A stretch of DNA of 64,000 nucleotides from contig CANQBP010000004.1 of NCBI GenBank assembly GCA_947589415.1, positions 43,020 to 107,019 of the forward strand. The letters run 5' to 3'. Source of the stretch: an uncultured Clostridia bacterium (lineage in GTDB: Bacteria > Bacillota > Clostridia > Oscillospirales > Acutalibacteraceae). Of this stretch, positions 49,169 through 59,100 are shown piece after piece (position 1 is the first letter of the stretch; each line of letters begins with the position of its first letter). The notes under the pieces are model-generated. The model was not told the origin of the DNA. It made no database searches and saw nothing but the letters and a program-made list of their open reading frames with translations. The position numbers and the translations under genes are program-made.

Positions 49169-50418
49169 AACAGCTGCTTAAAATACTTAAATTTGAATAC
49201 ATGAGTTGCGTCAGGAATAAGGCATTTATCATTATTACGGTTACACTTATGGCTGCAGTGATTCTTATAGTTTTTATTCCCTCTCTTTTTTCGGATGGCA
49301 GCAGTACAGACGATGAGGAGGGAGAAAGGAGCATTATTGCCGTAAACAGCAGTGTATATGATGAAAAAACCATTCAGAAGGAGTTTTCTGCACTTTATCC
49401 GGATTCTGATATAAAAATTACCAATGAGGATACAGATGCACTCAAAGAGAAAGTAAATTCCGGAGAATACAGGTTTGCCGTAAAAATAGACAGTGAGTTG
49501 AGTTTTACATACGTAACAGTAAATAATTCGTTTTTCAGTATGAACAACGAATCCCTTGTTGACATAATGAAAAATATGTACAGCATGAAGAGCCTTGAAA
49601 ATTACGGTATAGAGTCCGGAGAGGCTTCAAAGATACTTAATCCCGAGGTAACATTTAATACTGTTACAACGGGAACGGATCAGACCAAAAACTTTTTGCC
49701 GGTATATCTGCTCATGTGTATATCGTTTATGGCGGTTGCAACATACGGACAACTGGTTGCGCAGAGTGTTGTTACAGAGAAAAATACGAGAGCAATGGAG
49801 TTGCTGATTACCTGTGCAAAGCCCTCTAACCTTATATTTGGTAAGGTTATCGGTTCGGGTCTTGCAGGTCTTACACAGCTTACGCTCATTGCCCTAACGG
49901 GAATAGCGGTGGTTTCGTCAGGTCTGGGAGGAAATATCATCGGATTTATGTCACAATACTTTAACCTTCCCATACAGACAATCGTATATTTCCTTGTATT
50001 CTTTATAATCGGATATTTTATGCTTGCATTTTTGCTTGGTGCCTTTTCTTCCTTTGCTTCAAAGTCCGAGGATTTGAATACTCTGACAACTCCTGTTCTG
50101 CTCGTGCTTTCAGCGGTATATATGGCACTTATTTTTATGATGCAGTCCGAGGATATGGGGGGAAGTATCCTCAACATACTTTCCTACCTGCCGATAAGCG
50201 GGCCGTTAGCAATGTTTGTCCGTGTTTCACTTACGGATGTTGCCGTTTGGGAAATATGTGTATCACTGATCGTACAGCTCATAGAGGTATATCTGCTGGG
50301 TATGCTTGCTGCTGCAATATACAGGATCGGTGTGCTTATGTACGGTAATCCGCCGAAACCGAATGAGATAATAAAAATGCTTAAAACTCAAAGAAAAATA
50401 GAAAAGGAACACGCTTAA
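49165..50418 (+). CDS. ABC-2 type permease (NatB-like)
   Basis: A 417-residue permease. After an N-terminal helix and an extracellular part (about residues 40-170) come five to six helices, including VTEKNTRAMELLITCAKPSNLIFGKVIG, the typical ABC-2 region before the channel helices, and a basic C-terminus. The substrate is unknown; NatAB exports Na+ in Bacillus, and relatives export drugs. Terminator at 50455-50511. Confidence 0.92.
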   Translation: MKQLLKILKFEYMSCVRNKAFIIITVTLMAAVILIVFIPSLFSDGSSTDDEEGERSIIAVNSSVYDEKTIQKEFSALYPDSDIKITNEDTDALKEKVNSGEYRFAVKIDSELSFTYVTVNNSFFSMNNESLVDIMKNMYSMKSLENYGIESGEASKILNPEVTFNTVTTGTDQTKNFLPVYLLMCISFMAVATYGQLVAQSVVTEKNTRAMELLITCAKPSNLIFGKVIGSGLAGLTQLTLIALTGIAVVSSGLGGNIIGFMSQYFNLPIQTIVYFLVFFIIGYFMLAFLLGAFSSFASKSEDLNTLTTPVLLVLSAVYMALIFMMQSEDMGGSILNILSYLPISGPLAMFVRVSLTDVAVWEICVSLIVQLIEVYLLGMLAAAIYRIGVLMYGNPPKPNEIIKMLKTQRKIEKEHA

Positions 50419-50454
50419 TATTTTAATTTGAAAAATTCTGCGGTCTTATAATAT

Positions 50455-50511
50455 TCCCCTTATGACACATTAGCATCGAAAACTTTCGAGTGTGCCGTAG
50501 GGGGATTTTTT
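50455..50511 (+). terminator. Terminator of the NatAB-like operon
   Basis: TCCCCTTA (50455-50462) pairs with TAGGGGGA (50498-50505); the stem continues with TGACACAT/GTGTGCCG and ends in TCGAAA-AC-TTTCGA. Six T follow. Confidence 0.75.
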
Positions 50512-50677
50512 ATGGTCAAAAATAATGATAATAACGATACAAATTATGCAGACCTTACCGCAAAAGTTTTATAAAGCCCGAATACCTGCTGTAATGTTTT
50601 CGTTTTCTATATTTTTCCCGGCATAATTTTTTCGCAAACACATATAATATATAAAATATTATATACGGGGTGGAACC

Positions 50678-51235
50678 ATGTCAAATTATAAAAACGGGGA
50701 TATATCGGCAGTCGCTAAGACAGCATCGGAGATTTCAAATTCTGTAAAGGAAAGCAGGTTGGTCGTGATAATAAAGAAATATAAAACATATATCATATCG
50801 GTTGCCATTGCACTCGGTGTCGGCATACTCGGCGGTATCGTAACATCTCTCGGTATGCCTGAGTTTTCAAAATTAAATCAGCCCCCGCTGTCGCCGCCGC
50901 CGTTTCTCTTTCCGATAGTTTGGACGATACTTTATACTCTTATGGGTATAGGTGCGGCAAGAATTTATATCAAAAATGACAAAAAACTGTCAAGAGAGCT
51001 TTTGATATATGCTGTCCAGTTACTTTTTAATTTTTTTTGGACAGTGTTCTTTTTCGGTTTCGGCGCATACCTGTTTTCGTTTATATGGATCGCCGCATTG
51101 TGGGGATTGGTGCTTACAATGATAATAACCTTTTATAAAAAAGATAAAATATCCGGACTTTTACAAATACCTTATCTGTTGTGGCTGACCTTTGCAGCAT
51201 ATCTCAATCTCGGAATATATTTGTTGAACAGATGA
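50678..51235 (+). CDS. TspO/MBR family protein
   Basis: A 185-residue five-helix membrane protein of the translocator family: LGMPEFSKLNQPPLSPPPFLFPIVWTILYTLMGIGAARIY with the conserved Pro-rich and W-x-x-L-Y motifs, and QLLFNFFWTVFFFGFG in the core. A 40-residue charged N-terminal extension is present. Relatives bind porphyrins and cholesterol and influence oxidative stress. GGGGTGG precedes ATG 50678. Confidence 0.9.
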   Translation: MSNYKNGDISAVAKTASEISNSVKESRLVVIIKKYKTYIISVAIALGVGILGGIVTSLGMPEFSKLNQPPLSPPPFLFPIVWTILYTLMGIGAARIYIKNDKKLSRELLIYAVQLLFNFFWTVFFFGFGAYLFSFIWIAALWGLVLTMIITFYKKDKISGLLQIPYLLWLTFAAYLNLGIYLLNR

Positions 51236-51247
51236 TATAAAGACAAA

Positions 51248-51291
51248 CAGACTGCCGTACGTGTGTGATATCACAACCGTACGGCAGTCTG
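51248..51291. terminator. Long hairpin between convergent tspO and gdhA genes
   Basis: CAGACTGCCGTACG (51248-51261) pairs perfectly with CGTACGGCAGTCTG (51278-51291), with a further GTGATATCAC palindrome in the loop. T content is low on either side. Confidence 0.6.
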
Positions 51292-51331
51292 CATATTTCA
51301 ATTTAAAAATTATCCGAAAAATCTGCTCTAA

Positions 51332-52675
<1,344 letters not shown>

Positions 52676-52771
52676 TTAGATTTAATGAAATTTTTTAATG
52701 AAGCACTTGCACGTTACTGCAACAGGGCAGAAAATGCTTTGTACGTCTGCGTCCTGTCCGACGCATTATCT

Positions 52772-52800
52772 ATTTTAACACACTTTGTTCGGATAATCAA
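52772..52800 (-). promoter_or_regulatory. Sigma-A promoter of gdhA
   Basis: Minus strand TTGATT (52800-52795), 17-bp spacer, TAAAAT (52777-52772). Confidence 0.65.
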
Positions 52801-52811
52801 GTAAAATTTTG

Positions 52812-52838
52812 GTTAATTTTGAAAGTTAATTTTGAAAG
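52812..52838. repeat. Two tandem 13-bp repeats upstream of the gdhA promoter
   Basis: GTTAATTTTGAAA occurs twice head to tail (52812-52824 and 52825-52837, followed by G). The copies lie 12-38 bp upstream of the -35 box, so they could be activator sites or an AT-rich UP element. Confidence 0.6.
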
Positions 52839-53094
52839 ATTTCAAAAAAATCCTGCAGCGGAATTTCTTACATTACCCGTGCGTATATATTTTTTCACAA
52901 ACGTAAGATAATGTGCAGATTGTTAAAAAACAGTGTGATATGAACGGTTGATAAAATTGACGGTGAACGTCACATGGATAATTAAAATACAGAATATTTG
53001 CATGATAAAATTTGTGCAAAAAGATGTAAAAACAAATAAAAAATGCATATATATTGTCGTTTGTGTCAAAAAATAATTCAATCGGGATAATTAC

Positions 53095-53124
53095 TTGCCT
53101 AAACCGCACCGAGTGTTGTATAAT
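53095..53124 (+). promoter_or_regulatory. Sigma-A promoter of the purine operon
   Basis: TTGCCT (53095-53100), 18-bp spacer, TATAAT (53119-53124), about 80 nt before purC. Confidence 0.6.
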
Positions 53125-53207
53125 ACTGTTGCAGTTGTTTTTTTATTCCGAATGTCTGCGGGGAGTTGTACTGCGGAGTCGGACGTACAATGAAGGGAGT
53201 AGTTTTT

Positions 53208-53921
53208 ATGGAAAAGTCAGAGCTTCTTTATGAGGGAAAGGCAAAAAAGGTATATGCAACATCAGATCCCGAACTCTATATCGTAGAGTATAAGGACGAT
53301 GCAACGGCGTTCAACGGGCTCAAAAAGGGTTCGATAACCGGTAAGGGTGTTGTCAATAACAGAATGTCGAATTTCATGTTTAAGCTGCTTGAGGAAAAGG
53401 GAGTACATACTCACTATGTTGAGGAGCTTAATGACAGAGAAACAGTCGTAAAGAAAGTGAAGATAGTACCTCTTGAGGTCATTATAAGAAATAAGGCTGC
53501 CGGTTCAATGGCAAAACGCCTTGGTCTTGAGGAAGGTACCGAGCTAAAGACAACGGTTCTTGAGTTTTCATATAAGGACGATGATCTCGGCGATCCTCTC
53601 ATAAATTCTTATCATGCGGTTGCGATAGGGGCTGCTGATTGGAATGACATTGAGATTATCAGCAAAATGGCTCTTGATATAAATAAGTATATGGTGGAAT
53701 TTTTTGAAAGTGTCGGAGTTGAGCTTATCGACTTCAAGCTCGAATTCGGCAAGACATCGGACGGCGAGATAGTGCTTGCAGATGAGATTTCTCCCGATAC
53801 CTGCCGTTTCTGGGACATAAAGACCCATGAAAAATTGGACAAGGATCGTTTCCGCCGTGATCTCGGAGGAGTAGAGGAAGCGTATGCGGAAATGATGCGC
53901 AGAATAGGTCTTGGCAAATAG
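53208..53921 (+). CDS. purC: Phosphoribosylaminoimidazole-succinocarboxamide synthase
   Basis: A 237-residue SAICAR synthetase: [12 protein letters not shown] near residue 6, [21 protein letters not shown], and [27 protein letters not shown] with the family signature. ATG 53208 has GGGAG 8 nt upstream and gives the usual length; longer in-frame starts (53166, 53190) are less likely. First gene of the purine cluster, 24 nt before purF. Confidence 0.95.
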   Translation: MEKSELLYEGKAKKVYATSDPELYIVEYKDDATAFNGLKKGSITGKGVVNNRMSNFMFKLLEEKGVHTHYVEELNDRETVVKKVKIVPLEVIIRNKAAGSMAKRLGLEEGTELKTTVLEFSYKDDDLGDPLINSYHAVAIGAADWNDIEIISKMALDINKYMVEFFESVGVELIDFKLEFGKTSDGEIVLADEISPDTCRFWDIKTHEKLDKDRFRRDLGGVEEAYAEMMRRIGLGK

Positions 53922-53945
53922 CTTTAAGAGTGTGGGGTGAACTCT

Positions 53946-55430
53946 TTGGGAATTTATTCACGGGAGTATTTTTTCGAGGGGCTGCATGAGGAATGCGGCG
54001 TATTCGGGATATACGGAGATGACAGTCTTTCACCGGCTTATGCCTGCTACAACGGGCTTCTTGCTTTGCAACACAGAGGTCAGGAGAGCTGCGGCATAGC
54101 TGTAAATGACAGGGGTGTTGTATCCGGGCATAAGAATATGGGATTAGTGAGCGAGGTATTTAGTAATGATATACTGAACTCACTGGTCGGTCAGATGGCA
54201 ATAGCTCATGTAAGGTATTCTACGGCAGGCGGCAGTGTGCGTGAAAACTCACAGCCGCTTGTTATGCGTTATGTGAAGGGAACACTGGCAATAGCACATA
54301 ACGGAAATCTTACAAATGCGTACGGTCTGCGCAGGGAACTGGAACAGCGGGGTGCGATTTTCCAGACGACGATAGACTCCGAAGTTATTGCTTATCTTAT
54401 AGCAAGAGAAAGAGTAAGAGCCGGTTCGGTCGAGGCGGCGGTTGAGCGTACAATGGGACAGATAGACGGTGCGTATTCGCTTTTGGTTATGAGTCCGCAG
54501 AAATTGATTGCTGCCCGTGACCCGCACGGTTTCAGACCGCTTTGTATGGGCAGAATAGGCGAAAGCGTTGTATTTGCCTCGGAAAGTTGTGCGCTTGCGG
54601 CGTGCGGTGCAGAATTTGTGCGTGATATAGAGCCGGGGGAGATAGTCGTTGTTGATGAAAACGGGGTACATTCTATAAATACCCTCAAAAATAAATGTAA
54701 GAAATCACTTTGCGTATTTGAATATATATATTTTGCAAGGACTGATTCGGATATTGACGGAATTAGTGTATATATGGCAAGAAAACAGGCGGGAAGAATA
54801 CTTGCAAGAGAATTTCCCGTAGATGCCGATATAGTTATAGGTGTGCCGGAATCGGGAATAGATGCAGCCATAGGATACAGCGAAGAGTCACATATACCGT
54901 ATGAAAAGGGTATAGTCAAAAACGGATATATAGGCAGAACATTCATAAAACCGACGCAAAAAGAAAGAGCAAACAGCGTTCGTCTTAAATTAAATCCTCT
55001 CCGTTCGGTACTTGAGGGTAAAAGAGTGGTTGTGATAGATGATTCTATCGTCAGAGGAACTACTTGTGACAGAATTGTGAAAATGTTGAGAAATGCAGGG
55101 GCGAAAGAAGTGCATCTTCGCATAAGCTCACCGCCGTTTATACACCCGTGTTATTACGGAACGGATATTCCGAGTGAAGAAGAGCTTATAGCCGTTAAAC
55201 ACACAATAGATGAAATATGTCAGCTTACGGGTGCGGATTCACTCGGATTTCTCCCGCCGGATAAGCTCGGAGAGATGCTTACGGGACAAAATACGGGATT
55301 TTGTGATGCCTGTTTTTCGGGTAGGTATCCGACTAAAATTCCCGAAAAAATGCTCGGCGGCAAGGAACGGGGCGGGGTTGACTTCGATAGGAAAATCGAA
55401 CGCAAAAAAAACGGCGGGTCGGTTTGCTGA
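53946..55430 (+). CDS. purF: Amidophosphoribosyltransferase
   Basis: A 494-residue enzyme starting the purine pathway. The catalytic Cys of the glutaminase domain is in EECGVFGIYG and follows a short propeptide to be cleaved, as in Bacillus. The PRPP-binding region is VVVIDDSIVRGTTCDRIV. Four Cys near the C-terminus (FCDACFSGRYP) fit the iron-sulfur type. TGGGGTGA is spaced for TTG 53946; a GTG at 53937 overlaps it. Confidence 0.94.
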   Translation: MGIYSREYFFEGLHEECGVFGIYGDDSLSPAYACYNGLLALQHRGQESCGIAVNDRGVVSGHKNMGLVSEVFSNDILNSLVGQMAIAHVRYSTAGGSVRENSQPLVMRYVKGTLAIAHNGNLTNAYGLRRELEQRGAIFQTTIDSEVIAYLIARERVRAGSVEAAVERTMGQIDGAYSLLVMSPQKLIAARDPHGFRPLCMGRIGESVVFASESCALAACGAEFVRDIEPGEIVVVDENGVHSINTLKNKCKKSLCVFEYIYFARTDSDIDGISVYMARKQAGRILAREFPVDADIVIGVPESGIDAAIGYSEESHIPYEKGIVKNGYIGRTFIKPTQKERANSVRLKLNPLRSVLEGKRVVVIDDSIVRGTTCDRIVKMLRNAGAKEVHLRISSPPFIHPCYYGTDIPSEEELIAVKHTIDEICQLTGADSLGFLPPDKLGEMLTGQNTGFCDACFSGRYPTKIPEKMLGGKERGGVDFDRKIERKKNGGSVC

Positions 55431-55477
55431 AGTCAAAAGCGCAGTAATGTCTGATTTATAGGAAAGGTGAATGGTCG

Positions 55478-56908
55478 ATGAGAGATACATATGAATCTCC
55501 GCTTTCTTCAAGATATGCGGATAAGGAAATGAAATACATATTTTCCCCTGATAAGAAATTCAAAACATGGAGAAAGCTGTGGATTGCACTTGCAGAGTCT
55601 GAACGTGAGCTTGGTCTTGATATAACGCAGGAACAGATCGATGAGATGAAAAGCCATGCAGACGATATCAATTATGAAGTGGCGGAGGAAAGGGAAAAAA
55701 TTGTCCGCCATGACGTCATGTCCCATGTATATGCATACGGCGTACAATGCCCGAAAGCAAAGGGTATAATCCACCTCGGAGCAACCTCATGCTATGTCGG
55801 TGATAATACCGATGTGATACTGATGACCGAGGCTTTGGGGATAGTTGAGAAAAAACTTGTCGGAACAGTACGCACACTTTCAAAGTTTGCGGATAAGTAT
55901 AAGGATCTCCCGACACTTGCCTTTACGCATTATCAGCCTGCCCAGCCTACTACCGTGGGTAAGAGGGCTACACTTTGGATACAGGATCTTCTTATGGATC
56001 TTGAGGACGTCAGGTATGTTATTAACGGTATGAAGCTGCTCGGCTGTAAGGGTACAACAGGAACACAAGCAAGTTTCCTTGAACTCTTTAACGGCGACCA
56101 CGATAAATGCAAAAAACTTGACAAACTGATTGCTGAAAAAATGGGGTACAAGGACTGTTTTGCCGTATCCGGACAGACCTATTCGAGGAAACTCGACAGC
56201 CGTGTGCTTAATGTTCTTGCGGGAGTGGCGCAGAGTGCCGCAAAATTTTCAAATGATATAAGACTTCTTCAGCATATGAAAGAGATAGAAGAACCATTTG
56301 AGAAAAACCAGATCGGTTCATCGGCTATGGCATATAAACGTAATCCTATGCGTTCCGAACGTATGGCTTCGCTTTCAAGATATGTCATGACAGATGTTCT
56401 CAATCCGTATATTACGGCTGCAACACAATGGTTTGAAAGAACGCTTGACGACTCGGCAAATAAGAGAATTAGCGTACCGGAAGCATTTCTTGCGGTCGAT
56501 GCCATACTCAATCTTTATATGAACGTGAGTGACGGTCTTGTTGTTTATGACAAGGTCATAGCATCACATCTCAAAGATGAATTGCCGTTTATGGCGACCG
56601 AGAATATTATGATGGACGCAGTAAAGAGAGGCGGTGACAGACAGGAACTGCATGAGAAAATAAGAAAATATTCAATGGCGGCATCTAAAGTTATAAAAGC
56701 AGACGGCGGCAAAAATGACCTTCTTGAAAGAATAGCAAATGACCCCTCTTTCGGAGTTACGATTGAGGAGCTTGAAGCAATACTTCTTCCCGACAAATAT
56801 GTCGGAAGAGCCCCGCAGCAGACGGAGGATTTTTTGAAGGAAACCGTTGCTCCGGTACTTGTGCAGTATGAGGATTTAAAAACAGAAACGGCGGAAATAA
56901 ATGTCTGA
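55478..56908 (+). CDS. purB: Adenylosuccinate lyase
   Basis: A 476-residue lyase that splits SAICAR and adenylosuccinate. Signature region GSSAMAYKRNPMRSERMASL carries the catalytic Ser; HDVMSHVYAYGVQCPKAKGIIHLGATSCYVGDNTDV contains the catalytic His region. Starts at ATG 55478 behind AAAGGTGA. Follows purF by 47 nt. Confidence 0.95.
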   Translation: MRDTYESPLSSRYADKEMKYIFSPDKKFKTWRKLWIALAESERELGLDITQEQIDEMKSHADDINYEVAEEREKIVRHDVMSHVYAYGVQCPKAKGIIHLGATSCYVGDNTDVILMTEALGIVEKKLVGTVRTLSKFADKYKDLPTLAFTHYQPAQPTTVGKRATLWIQDLLMDLEDVRYVINGMKLLGCKGTTGTQASFLELFNGDHDKCKKLDKLIAEKMGYKDCFAVSGQTYSRKLDSRVLNVLAGVAQSAAKFSNDIRLLQHMKEIEEPFEKNQIGSSAMAYKRNPMRSERMASLSRYVMTDVLNPYITAATQWFERTLDDSANKRISVPEAFLAVDAILNLYMNVSDGLVVYDKVIASHLKDELPFMATENIMMDAVKRGGDRQELHEKIRKYSMAASKVIKADGGKNDLLERIANDPSFGVTIEELEAILLPDKYVGRAPQQTEDFLKETVAPVLVQYEDLKTETAEINV

Positions 56909-56925
56909 GAAAAGGAGAGTTTTAA

Positions 56926-57681
56926 ATGATAAAAACAAATATTTTTAATACAACCTCTGCACATAGCGTTACAAAGCAGCTCGGTTGTTTTTCGGTGATC
57001 GAATACGGAAGAGATTTGTCGGTAAATCCGTCATCTGCTCAAACGGCTTATTTCATGAGCAAAATGGGAGTACATAAAAAACAGGTCGTTGCAGACCTGA
57101 ACAACTCCGGTATTATAATACAGGCAGGCGCAATGCAGATCATGTCAGGCAACGTTGAAGCGGCAACAAATGTAAAAGGTGCAGGAGATTTGTTTAAAAG
57201 ACTTGTAGGCGGTGCAGTTACCGGAGAAAGTGCTATAAAACCGAGGTACTTCGGAACCGGTCAGGTTGTATTTGAGCCGACATATAAGTACATTCTTCTT
57301 GAAAATCTTGCGGACTGGAACGGTGCTATGACGATTGAGGACGGATTGTTCCTTGCCTGCAATGATACCGTTGATATGAAGGTTACGGCAAGGTCAAGTT
57401 TTTCCTCGGCAGTTGCAGGAGGAGAGGGTCTGTTCAACAATACCATGATAGGAAACGGCATTGTTGTTCTCGAAAGCCCCGTACCGTCAACAGAGCTTAT
57501 GGTATATGATCTTGATAATGATGTTCTCAAGATAGACGGAAATATGGCAATAGCGTGGTCGCATAGTCTTAACTTCACGGTAGAACGTACAACAAAAACA
57601 CTTGTGGGTTCTGCTGCGTCCGGAGAGGGTCTTGTTAATGTTTACAGAGGTACGGGACGTGTTCTTGTTGCTCCCGTGTGA
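56926..57681 (+). CDS. AIM24 family protein (DUF124)
   Basis: A 251-residue beta-rich protein of the AIM24/DUF124 family: LGCFSVIEYGRDLSVNPSSAQTAYFMSKMGVHK near the start, and GKRALG-like GTGQVVFEPTYKYILLENL and GEGLVNVYRGTGRVLVAPV at the end. Relatives are of unknown function (TNF-like trimeric fold; a mitochondrial homologue shapes cristae). It lies 17 nt behind purB and 123 nt before purA, so is probably cotranscribed with purine genes. RBS AAAGGAGAG precedes ATG 56926. Confidence 0.88.
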   Translation: MIKTNIFNTTSAHSVTKQLGCFSVIEYGRDLSVNPSSAQTAYFMSKMGVHKKQVVADLNNSGIIIQAGAMQIMSGNVEAATNVKGAGDLFKRLVGGAVTGESAIKPRYFGTGQVVFEPTYKYILLENLADWNGAMTIEDGLFLACNDTVDMKVTARSSFSSAVAGGEGLFNNTMIGNGIVVLESPVPSTELMVYDLDNDVLKIDGNMAIAWSHSLNFTVERTTKTLVGSAASGEGLVNVYRGTGRVLVAPV

Positions 57682-57804
57682 TTGTACAAAATAAATTTTT
57701 TATAAAATAAGCTGCCGCTTAAAACGTGAAAACCGTTAATTTTAGCAAATATGCGGTGCGCGGCAACAGCTTTTAATATTTAAGAACGAAAGGTAGGCAA
57801 AAAA

Positions 57805-59085
57805 ATGGTAAGAGCAATAGTCGGCGCCAATTGGGGCGATGAAGGCAAGGGAAAAATTACGGATATGCTTGCTCAGGATTCGGATATGGTAATCCGTTTC
57901 CAGGGAGGAAGCAACGCCGGTCATACTATAATAAATGATTACGGAAAATTTGCACTCCATCAGCTTCCGTCAGGGGTATTTAATCAAAAAACAACGAATA
58001 TAATCGGTAACGGAGTTGCACTCAGTGTTGAAAATCTTATAAAGGAAATTAACTCCCTTATTGACAGCGGAGTCCCCAAGATGCATATACTTGTATCGGA
58101 CAGGGCGCAGATAGTCATGCCGTATCATGTTCTTTTTGACTGCTATGAGGAGGAAAGACTTTCTTCCAGAAGTTTCGGTTCGACTAAATCCGGTATAGCT
58201 CCGTTTTATTCCGATAAGTTTTCAAAAATCGGCTTTCAGGTGAACGAGCTTTTTGATGATAGTGACGGTCTTAGGGATAAGCTCGAAAGGATTCTTGAAG
58301 TAAAAAATGCAATAGTGACCAATGTCTATCATAAAGAACCCATAAGCGCAGACGAAATTTTTCAAAAACTTATGGAATATAAAAAGGCTCTTGAACCGTA
58401 TGTTGCAAATACATTCGATATTGTGCATGATGCCGTGACAAACGGAAAGAATATACTTCTTGAAGGTCAGCTCGGTTCACTTAAAGATACTGATTTCGGC
58501 ATTTATCCTATGGTCACGTCATCTAATACAATAGCCGGCTACGGCGCAGTCGGTGCCGGAGGAATACCTCCGTATGAGATAAAGGATATTATAACGGTAG
58601 TAAAGGCTTATTCGAGTTCTGTCGGAGCAGGTGAGTTTGTGAGCGAAATATTCGGAGAAGAGGCAGACGAGCTTCGCAAAAGAGGCGGCGACGGGGGAGA
58701 ATACGGAGCTACAACGGGCAGACCCCGCAGAATGGGTTGGCTCGACCTTGTCGCAACCCGCTACGGCTGTAAAGTTCAGGGTGCAACGCAGGTGGCGTTT
58801 ACAGTTCTTGATGCGCTGGGATATCTTGATGAAATTCCCGTATGCGTTGCGTATGAGCTTGACGGCGAAAGAATAGATTACTTCCCGTCAACGACAAAAC
58901 TCAAAAGAGCAAAGCCTGTTTTCGAGGTATTGCAGGGTTGGAAATGCGATATAAGGGGAATAAGAAAATACGAGGAACTTCCGGAAAACTGCAGAAAGTA
59001 TATTGAATTTGCGGAAAAAGCAGTAGGCGTTCCGTTTACAATGATTTCAAACGGCCCGAAACGTGAGGATATAATTTACAGATAA
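57805..59085 (+). CDS. purA: Adenylosuccinate synthetase
   Basis: A 426-residue GTP-dependent enzyme forming adenylosuccinate from IMP and Asp: P-loop GANWGDEGKGK near residue 6, GGSNAGHTI near 36, and TGRPRRMGWLDLV near 300. Start ATG 57805 follows AAAGGTAG. A purA in the AMP branch next to guaA in the GMP branch gives the operon both ends of the IMP pathway. Confidence 0.96.
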   Translation: MVRAIVGANWGDEGKGKITDMLAQDSDMVIRFQGGSNAGHTIINDYGKFALHQLPSGVFNQKTTNIIGNGVALSVENLIKEINSLIDSGVPKMHILVSDRAQIVMPYHVLFDCYEEERLSSRSFGSTKSGIAPFYSDKFSKIGFQVNELFDDSDGLRDKLERILEVKNAIVTNVYHKEPISADEIFQKLMEYKKALEPYVANTFDIVHDAVTNGKNILLEGQLGSLKDTDFGIYPMVTSSNTIAGYGAVGAGGIPPYEIKDIITVVKAYSSSVGAGEFVSEIFGEEADELRKRGGDGGEYGATTGRPRRMGWLDLVATRYGCKVQGATQVAFTVLDALGYLDEIPVCVAYELDGERIDYFPSTTKLKRAKPVFEVLQGWKCDIRGIRKYEELPENCRKYIEFAEKAVGVPFTMISNGPKREDIIYR

Positions 59086-59100
59086 GCCGGAGGGATTTGT

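Noticed and set aside
50512..50574. 20-codon frame with GGGGG upstream, behind the NatAB-like operon
   Set aside because: Its apparent ribosome binding site is the right arm of the terminator stem; more likely chance.
53095..53207. Purine riboswitch or PurR box before purC
   Set aside because: Neither the three-stem purine aptamer core nor a clear PurR box could be seen.
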